In this document: piece after piece, positions 44,301-55,085 of the stretch | Position numbering within the stretch: the stretch's first letter is position 1 | Layout of the letters: every line of letters starts with the position of its first letter | Source of the DNA: Zygnema cylindricum | Lineage: Eukaryota; Streptophyta; Zygnematophyceae; Zygnematales; Zygnemataceae | DNA length: 64,000 nt | Direction: 5' to 3' | Assembly: GCA_037447655.1 (NCBI GenBank) | Contig: JBBHKE010001949.1 | Location: 102,274-166,273 of the forward strand | The notes under the pieces: model-generated | The model's input: only the letters and a program-made list of their open reading frames with translations | Told to the model about the DNA's origin: nothing | The model's database searches: none | Translations under genes and position numbers: made by a program

Positions 44301-45413
44301 ATGATCCTTCCTTCCTGTGGAGCTTCCCGAATTGCTCTGAGGGCACACTTCTGTTTCCGAGGGATCTCTTTCTCCTCTAGACTATCATCAAAAAGAATCT
44401 CCCCATCCTCCTCAGAAGACTCATCCTCGGTTTCCCTTGTCACTTTTGTGACCACAAGTGCCTTTTTATTCCCTCCAGAATAACCCCCTTCACGGTTCTC
44501 TTAGAGCCTCAGCTCCGATAGCTAGACAAAATCCGCGATAAAGTGTCCCGGAATTTTGCAAAAATGACAAAGGCTTTTTGGGGGCCTTGGTCCTCTACAC
44601 AGATCTCTTTCCCTTTTGTACGGTTTCTTTGGGTCTTTCCCCCATCGGTCCTCTCCTAGAGCTAGAGCTTGAATTCTCTTTCCTCCTCTCCTAATTTCCA
44701 TGGTGTATTCCTACCCAAATATCATCCGGACCACTGTATTCCACTTCCATGTACTATCAGTCATTTTGTGTACTTGGTACACTATGTTCTTTTACTCGTC
44801 TGATAACTTCATGATGAGAGTGTTAACTCTCATTTTCATTGTACTTGTCCATCCGGCACTTTCCATCTCCATATACAAACAAGAATGATCATTGCATTAA
44901 TCTAACATCTTTCCTCCTTTGTAAGTATAACTCACTAGCTTTTGCTAAGCCAGTTGGAGCTCTGCATAGTACCTGCTATATAAATCTCAACCAAATTCAC
45001 CCACAACTCCTCGGCCTTGTAAATTTAAAGGCGAGAGGTGGCCAAAGCTTGAGTGAGGTGCCTTAGAATGAAGTTCTTGGCAACCATGTTTACGTCTTCC
45101 CACATTTGATTATCGTTCTCCACGGTCTTCACGGTCGCCGCTCCCAATGTTGTGGCAATAGGGGTGAGGAGTGTCTCCTTCCCTTTCCCCTTTTCGGACA
45201 CACAGCTATCCTCATCATTTTCCTCCTCCGCGAAAGCAGTCGCTACTACACGAAATCTTACTCCAAATCTTTGCGGAGTTCCCAAAAGTGGACGTTTCAC
45301 TTGTCCACTGACGGTACCCCAGTATCGTTTTTCGCACAAAGCCCCAATCATCATGGCTTCCCAATAGATGAACCAAGATCCATTAAAGGTGGGCACCCTA
45401 AAGGGTGGGCCCC
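44301..45413 (-). pseudogene. gag: gag of Copia-A2
   Basis: From the primer site: PTF, then F-I-Y-W-E-A-M (near 45385-45360), through 45025, then degraded sequence to a zinc knuckle near 44570-44535 (CHFCKIPGHFIADF; the last Cys is Phe). The start codon position inside the primer site reads AGG instead of ATG, so this copy has also lost its gag start. Confidence 0.8.
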
Positions 45414-45418
45414 TAACC
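45404..45418 (-). other. primer-binding site of Copia-A2
   Basis: GGTTAGGGGCCCACC on the minus strand: one substitution from the Copia-A1 site. Confidence 0.8.
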
Positions 45419-45632
45419 TGAAATAATGTGTCCTCTATTGGATTTTAGAATATAGGAAGCCTCTAGATGGTTTTTAACTAACCCACTTAAAGCCACAACC
45501 ACTGCTGCCCAATACGGCATACTGACAGTTTAACTACACCCTTGTGCAGCCTAGAATCCCGTGAGTCTGTAGCAAAAAAATTTACTGAAAAGAGCCAATC
45601 AACCGATAAGTTATGGGGTGGCAAAGGTGCTT
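45419..45632 (-). repeat. 5' LTR fragment of Copia-A2
   Basis: The last 214 bp of LTR-A on the minus strand, ending CA at 45419. It is cut near 45632, where the left arm of an inverted duplication begins. Confidence 0.8.
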
Positions 45633-45639
45633 TTCTTCA

Positions 45640-46318
45640 CTTTCGGACTCAAATTTGATTCTTATCTTCTTGGCAAATTTGAAAGGGAAAAATGACTTCC
45701 CTTCATCCATGACAAATAGGTGTTCAAACCATGAGGATATCTTTCTTTGCTAAGTCATAAACTCTTTATCCTTTGACATCCTCATCATATCCTACAAAGT
45801 ATTTAGGTTTTCCATTAGCACACAGTTTCTAGTTTTTCCTATCTATGTCAAGAGTGTAAACTTGGCTACCGAATACTTTAAGGTGAGAGATATCTGGTTT
45901 CGTTAAGAGTCATACTCCTTAAGAGTCTTAAAACTCATACAGGTTTGCATACAGGATAACTGAGCTTTAGATAAATGGGAAAGAGGAGAACCTTGCTGGA
46001 GGGACTAGAGAGAATCGAGGTCATTCCAAATATCCTTCCATCCAGCTACTACAGGTGCCTGCCCCTCCACATCTGCAAAAAAAGTAGACAGTTCCTCCCC
46101 AGATTGAGAAAGCCAAATAAAGGCAGACGAGGCCTGAATAAATCCGAAACTAATTTCGAGATCCTCATCATGACGGGCCCTTGTAGAATCTCGGGTGGAT
46201 GGGTCCGCGTTTCAACTTAGTCCATCGGCATTCTCGTGGATTTCCCCGTCTCGGTAAATGATACTCAAATCCTATTTCTGTAAGATTAACACTCATGTGG
46301 CTAGCTTGCTCGTTAACT
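45640..46318 (-). repeat. left arm of an inverted duplication (copia integrase + gypsy RNase H)
   Basis: Reverse complement of 54393-55085 with high identity. It contains a copia-A integrase C-terminal piece (45640-45905), a junction with the repeat TAAGAGTCATACTCCTTAAG, then gypsy RNase H-proximal sequence (45960-46318). Both arms carry the same chimeric junction, so the duplication came after the two retroelement fragments were joined. Confidence 0.85.
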
Positions 46319-47041
46319 TCATTGATTGGATGGGAGGAGAAGAACAATGACTGTTCACAGACTATCAAGCTATCTTTGAACGAGGAACTTGTAATGACTA
46401 ACCTTGGTTTAGAAAGTGCAGCTGAATTATGGAAGTGTTTAGAACGTGCATATCAAAAGACTTTTGTGTATCGCTAGATGAGTAATGTTACAAAAATAAT
46501 TGGGTATAAGTATGAGGGAGGTAGTAGGTTGAATTTTTGTATTCGGATACAAATACTGTTCGCAAAAAATGATATTGCAGGAGGAAACTTAACCAATTCT
46601 CAAAAGACTTTCTTGTTAATGAAAGGATTACCGATGGAATATAGGTATGCTTTAGATAGATTAAGACAAGTTGATAAAAGGGATTGGAACTTAGCTTTAG
46701 CAATCACGTGTGTTTTAGAGGAAGAGGCTAACAATGAGGCTTTAAAGAAGAAGGGGAATTGTCAAGGTGTCAAATCACAGTTTCAGAGAAATAAGGAAAG
46801 TTGTAAGGTAGAAAAATGTTTTTACTGTAATGATATAGGGCATACTTTCACGGTATGTCTGCTGTATAAAAATACATGTGTTGCAGGAATTTTCAAGAAT
46901 ATATGGGATTACAATCGAGTTCGACCGCCTAAACGAAGGGTTACACTTCCCGTCGAAGAATTTGTGTACTTGCCGATTGTTGCTCTTCAAGATATAGAAC
47001 ATGCGGAAGGAAAAGAAAACCTTGTTGTCACCGGAAATTGA
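46319..47041 (+). pseudogene. gag: gag of element C (5'-truncated)
   Basis: Copia-type gag: TNLGLESAAELWKCLERAYQ, a stop at 46475, then 46478-47041 with SQKTFLLMKGLPMEYRYAL and an intact zinc knuckle CFYCNDIGHTFTVC near 46816-46860. It is distinct from Copia-A and -B gag. The 5' part is missing because the inverted arm abuts it. Confidence 0.75.
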
Positions 47042-47105
47042 GTGAAGAAAGAGGTGAGAGAAAAAGAGTCAGTTTTTGTCACTTTTCCAAACGACAGATT
47101 GGTGA

Positions 47106-47588
47106 GTGATGAAAATAGTGGAACACAAAAATAATGTGGATGTGGAATTTAATGACCTTAGAGAAGGAGAGAGGAAAAATGTTCAGAAAATTGGTGTAAG
47201 AGAGGGAGTTTGTAATTTTGGAAAACAAAAAAAAACTGCAAAAAATGGAAAAATAGGAAAATATAACCGGAAGAAGAGATTAGTGAAGAAAAAGGCAAGA
47301 ATTAGAATTCATGCCATTAAAAGGGTAGAAAACGGTGATAAAGATGTAAACTTACAGAAAACACAACAATTCATTAAGAAAGCAAAGAAAACATGCAGGA
47401 CTCAAAGGATCACTAGTAGAAAAAAACAGGTTCAAAAGGTGGTAAAAACAAGACGGCGTGAGAAAATATTTTATGGAGGATATTCTTGGAGGAAATGGAA
47501 GACATGGAGGAAGGCAGCTGAGGGAGTGGTGACGTCAGCGGAAGCGATGGTGACGTTTGAACGAAAGGGAAAAAGGGAGGAACTTTGA
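47106..47588 (+). CDS. Lys/Arg-rich ORF after the element C gag (unknown)
   Basis: 160 residues, over a third Lys or Arg, with several nuclear-localisation-like clusters (for example RKKRLVKKKARIR). No known domain. It sits between gag and the polypurine tract where pol would be expected. It could encode a nucleic-acid-binding protein of the element, or be a chance frame in purine-rich DNA. Confidence 0.35.
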   Translation: MMKIVEHKNNVDVEFNDLREGERKNVQKIGVREGVCNFGKQKKTAKNGKIGKYNRKKRLVKKKARIRIHAIKRVENGDKDVNLQKTQQFIKKAKKTCRTQRITSRKKQVQKVVKTRRREKIFYGGYSWRKWKTWRKAAEGVVTSAEAMVTFERKGKREEL

Positions 47589-47654
47589 AGGTACAGAAAG
47601 GTACAAGTATATTTCACATGCGGCATATTTTGTTCCGAATGCACGAAACTAAAT

Positions 47655-48290
47655 TTTCGGGGGAGTATTGGTTTGAAAAGTTAGTTTCGTGCGTGCGTGT
47701 CTTTTTGTGCTTACTCAATGTTTCGTGGGTACAGTACGCTACTCTAATGCTATTTTGATTTACTGTAGAGGCTCAAATTGATTTGCGAATTGAAGGAGTA
47801 ACGGTACTAATTGTTTTGGGATGTACGTAATTATTTGAGTGGCGGGAACAAAACATAAGGAAAGGTACGGAATATGTAAATGTATGGCGGATCGCGAAGC
47901 GATCCGATTTGGAATATTTTGAAAATGTACGCCGCTGGTACCGACTAATTTGGATGAGGTGACGTCAGTTCATCAAGTGGATTATGTGACCACATGTCAC
48001 GACATCAAGAATGCCGAATAAGAGCTACGGACGGCAACGTTGTCAGTTTGATGATCATTTTGGTGAGGGACGTGAAATCGCGTCCATCACATTATATTTA
48101 TTTTGGACGGTTCAGATTTGTTTAATGGAATTCGTAAGACTTGTAAATATTTAACAATGTTTTGTCCTATGTATTAATTATTAGTTTAGATCTCAAGTAC
48201 ACTCACATTAATAGAGGTAGTTGATTGATTACGTATGGCTGGTATGCCTCCGTATAGTTAGTAGTAAGTTGTAGTGTATATTTCTAGGAC
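47655..48290 (+). repeat. polypurine tract and 3' LTR of element C
   Basis: TTTTCGGGGGAGTAT (47655-47668) precedes a sequence starting TGGTTTGAAAAG at 47669, taken as the LTR start. It contains a perfect hairpin (47888-47906) and the block GGTATGCCTCCGTA shared with the H1 LTR. It ends near 48290 against the gag of H2. Confidence 0.55.
47888..47906. other. 8-bp perfect hairpin in the element C LTR
   Basis: CGGATCGC and GCGATCCG across the loop GAA. Function unknown. Confidence 0.5.
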
Positions 48291-48395
48291 TTAGTCATCC
48301 ATTAGCTCCATCATCTCAAAGTAGCTCTCAAGCATACACTTACAATAGTGATAGTTAGATCCATCAAATACGGGTAGCCATGGGCGTGGGTCCAT
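48291..48395 (-). pseudogene. gag: gag start of copia H2
   Basis: MDPRPWLPVFDGSNYHYCKC opens at 48395 inside the primer-binding site, runs 34 codons and stops at TAA. P-V-F-D-G-S-N-Y is the usual copia gag opening. The rest is lost at the junction with the element C LTR. Confidence 0.65.
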
Positions 48396-48399
48396 AACC
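48385..48399 (-). other. primer-binding site of H2
   Basis: GGTTATGGACCCACG: two mismatches to the Copia-A1 site, directly after an LTR ending in CA. Confidence 0.7.
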
Positions 48400-49526
48400 T
48401 GTTGTCCATAGCCTATTTCAGCCTTGGATTTCTCACGGAAGACACCCACAGACTACCCTAAAACAACTGTGTTTCAAACAGCACAGATTACTTCAGAATA
48501 AATAAAAGCTATTAAAACTGCATCAATATGCATAATATAATAGACACTATAACCTCCCAAATTTATAGCCTCATCCACAAAGAAATCTAAAAGATATGAG
48601 CTCTTGAGCTTCCCAAAAACATTTGACAGCTTATCAAACGAACAAAGTAAACTTCTCACAGCATTCTACAAAGATAACATAACATATTGAAACTACACAC
48701 ACAGATAGTTTCTAGATCATTTAGAATCTTCACAAAGTTTCATGCAAAAATATTCTTCAGAATGATCACACCATCAGGTCAAAGTTGCAAAAAAACAGTC
48801 TGCCCTTACTTTGATAAATTCAACCGTGATGATAAAATAATCTAAGTCCTACAAGTTTGTACAAGCTGAGTAACTACCTAGGTTCTACAATAATCTTGGT
48901 GCTACACCTGTCACTAAGTATTGTACACGATAAAACAATGTACGTCTAATGTACCTGAGGTACGTCAAACCCCTAATTGCAACTTGCCGTTAAATGGAAC
49001 AATGAAACACTATTTTATAATGTACTAAAATACAAACAACTGTTTTCCAAATATTTACATATACGAGTCTGTACAAAAGATGTTATCGATGCTTAGTTAG
49101 CATAGTTCATATAAGTCCATCCGACTGTTGTTGTACGGTACGAAGCATCTGAGTGTATTTGGCGTGTTTCATTATTTGTGGTCCCGCGCGAATCGCGTCT
49201 ATCGACACGATTCGAATCAACGTTCCATATTGAATTCGTACAGTACATTTACCGTATGTCCCATCCATATTTTGTCCGTCCGACTCTACGAATCTGCTGG
49301 TTCGACATTCGACACGTGTATATTAGTGTTGGCGCCATTCTAAAATACCTGCAAAGTCCACATATGCTGACGTGTTTCCCTGTAGAAGTACAGTACACTC
49401 TATTGTCTTTATACTACTGTAACACCATTAGGGGTCAGTACTAAAGTGTTTATACTAACAAATATTCTAAGTACTCGTCTCTCTCTCACTGACCCATTTA
49501 CAAAGTACTAAAGCTTTCAAATAACA
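48400..49526 (-). repeat. 5' LTR of copia H2
   Basis: On the minus strand it runs from TGTTATTTGAAAGC (49526) to ATGGACAACA (48400), about 1127 bp. The last 680 bp align with 29805-30465. Several GTACGG words occur in the 5' half. Confidence 0.75.
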
Positions 49527-49559
49527 ACAATAGAAATGTGGCACAAATGCCTATAAGCT

Positions 49560-50250
49560 TGACAGTGGTGGAGCGTGCCTGGGAACCGTGAGGTTTATGT
49601 GAGATGTTCGAGGAGGTGTGCATGAGAGACTTCCAATCCACCCCTTATGTTGATGCGCCCTTGGATGCAAGACCATGCCCCTCTTTGTCCCTTCTCTCCC
49701 ATCGATATGCATAGGTAATAATGAAAGAGCAAGTTAAAAAAAAAGTGCTCCGTACCCCCCCAAATCCCCCCCCCACTAAGTTTCGCGTGACTAAGAAGAT
49801 AAGACAAATAGCCGCCAAATTTGTAGTCTCCACAAAACCATGGATTTGCGCGTGGAGGGCGAGGCTCCCAAGTCAGCACAAGGCAGAAGTCATGTTACCC
49901 TTGGTGATAACGTTCACACAAAAACAAGAGGTCAGGTGAGGGGGACACATTTTAGGTAGAGGAATAGAAGGGCTGATATGCAAAGTAAGTGAGTTGGAAA
50001 GTGGGTTCGTCCTCTAGCCCTCGTAGTTGGAAAATAGCCACATTGATCAGATTCTTTTTAATTTTGCAACCATCTTTCCCTTCCAAGGTCAAAGCCCGTT
50101 TGTTAGAGACCTGCACAACTTTCATTCTGTTGCATGCGATACAAAAAATCCCGGGCATGAATCACCGTTTTCAAAGGACATAATTGTTGCTCCTACTTTG
50201 GGAATACCAAAGCTGATCCCTGTGCTAACCAGCTTGTAAATTGCCCATAG
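49560..50250 (-). other. 3' end of gypsy G1 with G-rich polypurine tract
   Basis: On the minus strand, runs of 8 and 7 G lie near 49757-49786, suited to a polypurine tract. Sequence between it and the integrase (49790-50250) has no clear motif; sequence beyond (49560-49745) may be LTR. Similar G-run architecture ends the gag-pro ORF of element D. Confidence 0.45.
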
Positions 50251-51050
50251 CTAGAGGTATGTCTTTGTGAAATACCTTGGCCTTATCGGCAATTAACTTT
50301 TCCATAGTTCTCTGATTGTCCATCTTCAGAAGTACAACCGCAAGAGCCGATGTAGCTCCACTAGGATGGGATGACCGCCGAAGAGAATGAAGTAAGGGTT
50401 ATAAGAATGGAGGGATGCGTGCGTACTGACTCTGTATCCCTTGGTAATCAAAGGCACCCGTTCGTCCAAATCCCCCAAATCCTTTTCCACATTGTATTTT
50501 TGTAGTGACCGTTTTACTGTCTGTAAGCACCTTTTGGCCAAGCCGTCGGCTTAGGGGTGGTCTTGGCTGGTCAACCGGCGGTCAATAAGGCACTTCTATA
50601 GAATGTTGGAAAATTCTCCAGCAAACTCGGACCCCTCATCAATCAAAACTGTGGCTGGTGCTCCAAATTGGGATAACACTCTTTGCAAAAATACATCCGC
50701 GATTGCTATGGACTCCTTATAGGGAAGACACACGAATTGGATCCATTTGGAGAAGCGTTCAATCATTACAAAGATAAAACGGTTTTCTCCTCGGCTGGTT
50801 AGAAGTGGACCTAGCTGATCTACTGATCTAGTGACCATCTGTAAAACATCCTTTGGATGAGGAGGGAGTGAAGTTCGAATCCACCATTTTTATCAAAAGC
50901 AGCATTCACCGTGTCACAAAAAGGGCACGTCTTCACCATACAATTTACCCACGCCCTCAACCTATGCTACCAGTACGACCATGTGACTAGTGAGGTGGTC
51001 CGTGTTTGCTTCAAGTGCCCGCATTAATGGTGAAGACGAACATCGAGGGT
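50250..51050 (-). pseudogene. pol: gypsy G1 integrase
   Basis: On the minus strand: zinc-finger half (RAWVNCMVKTCPFC near 50930), then core LGPLLTSRGENRFIFVMIER and LIDEGSEFAGEF (open 50838-50596), then the C-terminal part with AKRCLQTVKRSLQKYNVEKD (50541-50326). The second catalytic Asp (IDEGSEF) is kept. Stops separate the pieces. Order RT, RNase H, integrase marks Ty3/gypsy. Confidence 0.82.
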
Positions 51051-51100
51051 TTCACGATTTGCCTTAGAAGGAACCACTTTTCTTGTACTATCGGCCCATT

Positions 51101-51650
51101 TCATAAGAAGAATGCCTCATTCCCATTCATACGCCGCCATCGATGTCTGAACACGAAAAAGCGAACTCTGGCCAGGTGGGGGAGAGAGGAACCTTTCTGT
51201 TGGACTGAAATGAATAGGGTCTTTCCAAATATCTTTGCGGCCGACTCCAATGGGAGCCTGCCCCTCCACGTATGCAGCAAAAGTTGACATTTCCCCTTGA
51301 GCTCGAGGTAGCCAAATAAAGGCAAAGTAAGCCTAGATAAGTCCCAAGCTGAGCTTCGGCTCCTCATCGTGCCCAGCCCCAATGGAGTCTTTGGTGGAAG
51401 GGTCTGGATTTCTGCTGAGTCCGTCAGCATTCCCATGGATCACCTTGTCTCGGTGGATATTGGTGAAATTGTATTCCTGGAAGATGAGAACCCATCTGAC
51501 TAGCTTGCAGGTCAACTTGCTATTCTCCATTATCCATTTCAATGGTTGGTGATCTTTAATAAGGGTGAAGTGTACTCCATAAAGGTAAGGCCAAAAATGT
51601 TGGATGGCCCACACCGCAGCAAGTAATTCCCCATGGTGGATGCTCTAATT
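51101..51650 (-). pseudogene. pol: gypsy G1 RNase H
   Basis: Open for 94 codons at 51614-51333: VHFTLIKDHQPLKWIMENSK, then HGNADGLSRNPDPSTKD, the hallmark end of gypsy RNase H. Sequence continues to 51101 in a broken frame. Confidence 0.85.
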
Positions 51651-52198
51651 CCCCTTGGCTCTGTTATTACTCCGACTATTGTAGGCCATTACGTACGCAG
51701 CCCTTGCATCGTCTAATTGAGCCAAAAGTGCTCCCAATCCAACATGCTTTAATGAGTATAAAGGAGGAAAGGCTACTGGTGATTTGGCATCCGGAGCACG
51801 TGAAATTGCTTCAAGGAATCTTTCATGATTTGAAAGCAGTCTATTTTTCTTCTGCCCACTAGCACTCCTAGTCTTTTCGCAATAATTGATGCAATGGCCG
51901 GGGGTGGCTACTAAATTCAGGAATAAACCTTTGGTAATAGTTGCCAGGCCTAAGAATATGCAAAGAGCATAAATTTCTTGCTGGGCTGGAAGGACATTAA
52001 GGGCTGCCACCTTAACCATGTGGGGACCACTCTCGCAGGAGTCACCTCATGACCAAGATAAATGATTTTATGCAGCCCAAAAATGCCCTTCCCCGGGTGA
52101 CACTTCAAGCTCGCTGCTTACAGAGCCCGGAGAACGATCTGTATATGCTCCAAGTGTTCCTCGAATGTCTTGGAGAAAGTGATCACATTGTCGATGTA
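51645..52198 (-). pseudogene. pol: gypsy G1 reverse transcriptase (3' half)
   Basis: Starts at the RT active site, which reads YIDN instead of YIDD or YLDD (near 52195), continues SKTFEEHLEHIQ-like in a shifted frame, GKGIFGLHKIIYLGHEVTP, then the thumb and start of RNase H. The RT 5' half, gag and 5' LTR are missing: sequence changes abruptly at 52198. Confidence 0.78.
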
Positions 52199-53460
52199 AC
52201 ACCCCCCACACTCTCCAAATAATAGAAAACAGGATGCGAGTCGTCAAATCCGACCCACAAGAATTCCAGACTGAGACCAAGGACAACCACAACACTCCGG
52301 CAAATAACTCCCACGCAGAAATATAGAAAAAATAAAAATCGGCTCTTTCAAATTAAGAAATATCACCTTGTCCCAAAAAATAGAAATAAATTTAGAAATC
52401 AATGATAATGGTGAAGTTAGCTTACATACCCTGGAGTGCAACGATGACAAAACTCAAAAGAAGAAACCTCTCCAAATTGCCCCGAAGATAGATATGATTC
52501 TCCCGCACCCCTCGGTTCTGCCCTACGGAACCGATCACACTTTTCTGAGTTTCAAATAGCGAATGTCTAAACCGCCAAAAGAGAGGATAGTTCCAACCAC
52601 CCACCCAAGCTACGATATCCACAAAAGACAATCCAAAACAAAGATGGCAACAAAGTCCATGACACAATGTATTAGTTCTCTAACAAAAAGATTGATTAGA
52701 TTATCTAGGGGTTTTCCCAGGAGATAGTACTCAAAAAGCAGCCTGTCTTTTTCAGCCTCAAATGCCTTATATAACCAAGGTTTGTCCTACTGCACGTGCC
52801 AAAGTCCAAGCGATACCAAAAGCTAATCAGCAGCCAGAAATTGTTATCTTACGGACATAAGACAAAACAAGCTATACTACACTCAAGGCAAAAAGTTAGG
52901 CGGCTGGCTCCTACTAGATTTGCAACCAAGGGTCCCACTATTATACACTAATAGGAAACAAAGTCCTGAATTTACTTGGAAACGCCTAACTTTGAACCAA
53001 CGTAATAAATGCTCTGCCTGTCTCTTAAGCCTGAACTAATATCCCACTGACGGCTAATAGCAGAATCTACAGAATATACAAAAAAATCTTAAAGGTTACT
53101 TGACTATCCACAATGTACCCCTCCGCTAGGGCTACATAGAACAAATGCCATGTCATGCAGTCGCCACCGTTGCAATGGACTAACTCCGTCGTTCGACCTC
53201 CGTTTAAGTGAACAAAAGTGCGTTGTGCTCCTAGGTGGAAATATTAGGATATTATCCGGTTGGTTTTTTCCCCCTTCCCCGTACGCTAGGGTCCGTACAT
53301 TGTGGAATGAGGCCCTGAAAATCTTCGGAGTAGAAATATGCCGAGAATGCACACGAGCTCGACACAGTTATTCCACCCAAAAAGGATTTGTTTGGAAAAA
53401 CTGCATATTTTTGGATTTGTGGAGACTATTTGATGCTCAACACGGCAACCGTATTAGCTA
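52199..53460. other. unexplained 1.26-kb spacer between head-to-head gypsy fragments
   Basis: It lies between G1 (minus, begins inside RT at 52198) and G2 (plus, begins in RT near 53460). I see no retroelement motif. An ORF at 53150-53461 (plus) has no recognisable domain. It may be an inserted sequence or the breakpoint of an inversion. Confidence 0.45.
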
Positions 53461-54545
53461 AATGACCCGATGCCCACCACGGAAGAGATTTTCCACTCTC
53501 TTGCGGGGGCCACAATCAAGTCCACCCTGGATATGAAGAATTGGTTCCATCAAATCGCGATTAAACTAAAGCAACGAGAGACGACAACATTTTGGGTGGG
53601 GTCTAGATTTTATGACTGGCTTTACATGCCGTTCGGGCTAAAGAATGCACTTGCAAAATTCCAACGAGCAATGGATGAGGCTCTCCGGGAATCGACTGTG
53701 CAAGATGTTATATTGATGTCATGATTATCTTATTCAAGACCTTTAAGAAGCACTTGGAGCATATACAAATTGTCATCAGAGCGCTCCAAGCAGCAGGCTT
53801 GAAGTGTCACCTAAGCAAGGGTATTTTTGGGGTGCAAAAATCATTTACCCTGGACATGAAGTGACCCCTAAGACAATGGGTCCCTATATGGTCGAGGTGG
53901 CAGGCCTTGAAACTCTTCCTTCACCTCTTGACATTTTAGCCTTTCGCATCTTCCTTCGCCTTGCTAACAAAATACCAAAGATTTATTCCGGAATTCAACA
54001 CGCATACCTAGCCTTTGAACCAGTTATTGCGGAAGGACCAAGAATGGAAGTGGGCAGAAGAAGAGCAAATCTACTTTCAATTTTTGAAAGATGCCGTCTA
54101 GCAGCACACGTGCTCATGATACCTGATCACAATTAGCCTTTCCTCCTTTACACAGATATGAGCCGGTTTGGATTGGGGGGTTTTTTTGCCCAATTCGATG
54201 ATGCCAGGGCCGAGTATGTTGTCGCTTACACTAGCAAGGGCAATAACCAAGCCGAAGGAAATTACTACAGTTATCACAGAGAGCTCGTTGCAGGGGTTTG
54301 GGCCATTAAACATTTTAGGCCTTATTCGTACGGGATCCTATTCACACCAATTACGGATCATCAGCCTCTTAAATGGACTATAGAAAATAGTAAGTTAACC
54401 GGCAAGCTAGCCACATGGGTGTTAATCTTACAGAAATAGGATATGAGTATCATTCACCGAGTTTGGGAAATCCACGAGAATGAAGATGGACTAAGTTGAA
54501 AACGCGGAACCATCCACCCGAGATTTTACAAGGGCCCGGCATGAT
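53461..54545 (+). pseudogene. pol: gypsy G2 reverse transcriptase and RNase H
   Basis: 53470-53724 reads MPTTEEIFHSLAGATIKSTL, then FGLKNALAKFQRAMDEAL (RT palm). The active site follows as Y-I-D-V with a frameshift at about 53720. 54158-54439 holds RNase H (ITDHQPLKWTIENSKLTGK). Only RT to RNase H remains. It is closely related to G1 in opposite orientation. Confidence 0.83.
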
Positions 54546-55085
54546 GAGGATCTCGAAATTAGTTTTGGATTTATTCATGCCTCCTCTGCCTTTATTTGGC
54601 TTCCTCGATCTGGGGGGGAATTGTCTACTTTTTTTACAGATGTGAGGGGGCAGGCACCTGTAGGAGCCGGATGAAAGGATATTTGTAATGACCTCGATTC
54701 TCTCTAGTCCCTCCAACAAGGTTCTCCTCTCTCCCATTTATCTAAAACTCAGTTATCGTGTATGCAAACCTGTATGAGTTTAAAGACTCTTAAGGAGTAT
54801 GACTCTTAAGGAAACCGGATATCTCTCACCTTAAAGTATTCGGTAGCCAAGTTTACACTCTTGACAAAGATATGAAAAACTAGAAACTAGATGCCAATGG
54901 AAAACCTAAATACTTTGTAGGATATGATGAGGATGTCAAAGGATAAAGAGTTTATGACTTAGCAAAGAAAGATATCCTCATGGTCAAACACCTATTTGTC
55001 ATGGATGAACGGAAGTCATTTGACCCTTTCAAATTTGCCTAGAAGATAAGAATCAGATTTGAGTCCGAAAGTGAGGAGAACTCTG
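54393..55085 (+). repeat. right arm of the inverted duplication
   Basis: Reverse complement of 45640-46318. Here the gypsy part is continuous with G2 upstream and the copia part with Copia-A3 downstream, so this is probably the original and the left arm the copy. Confidence 0.83.

Larger units (their letters stand above)
34386..45632 (-). mobile_element. Copia-A2, minus-strand copia split by Copia-B
   Basis: Same family as Copia-A1. Reading leftward from 45632: part of the 5' LTR (45632-45419), primer-binding site, gag, protease, integrase, RT to 41929, then the Copia-B insertion, then RT C-terminus and RNase H (35669-34861), polypurine tract and part of the 3' LTR. The target duplication GTTTC made by Copia-B (35670-35674, 41924-41928) shows the two halves were once joined. 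Every domain carries stops or frameshifts. Confidence 0.88.

Noticed and set aside
45106-45426. Plus-strand ORFs across Copia-A2 gag
   Set aside because: Antisense of gag; the real coding strand is minus.
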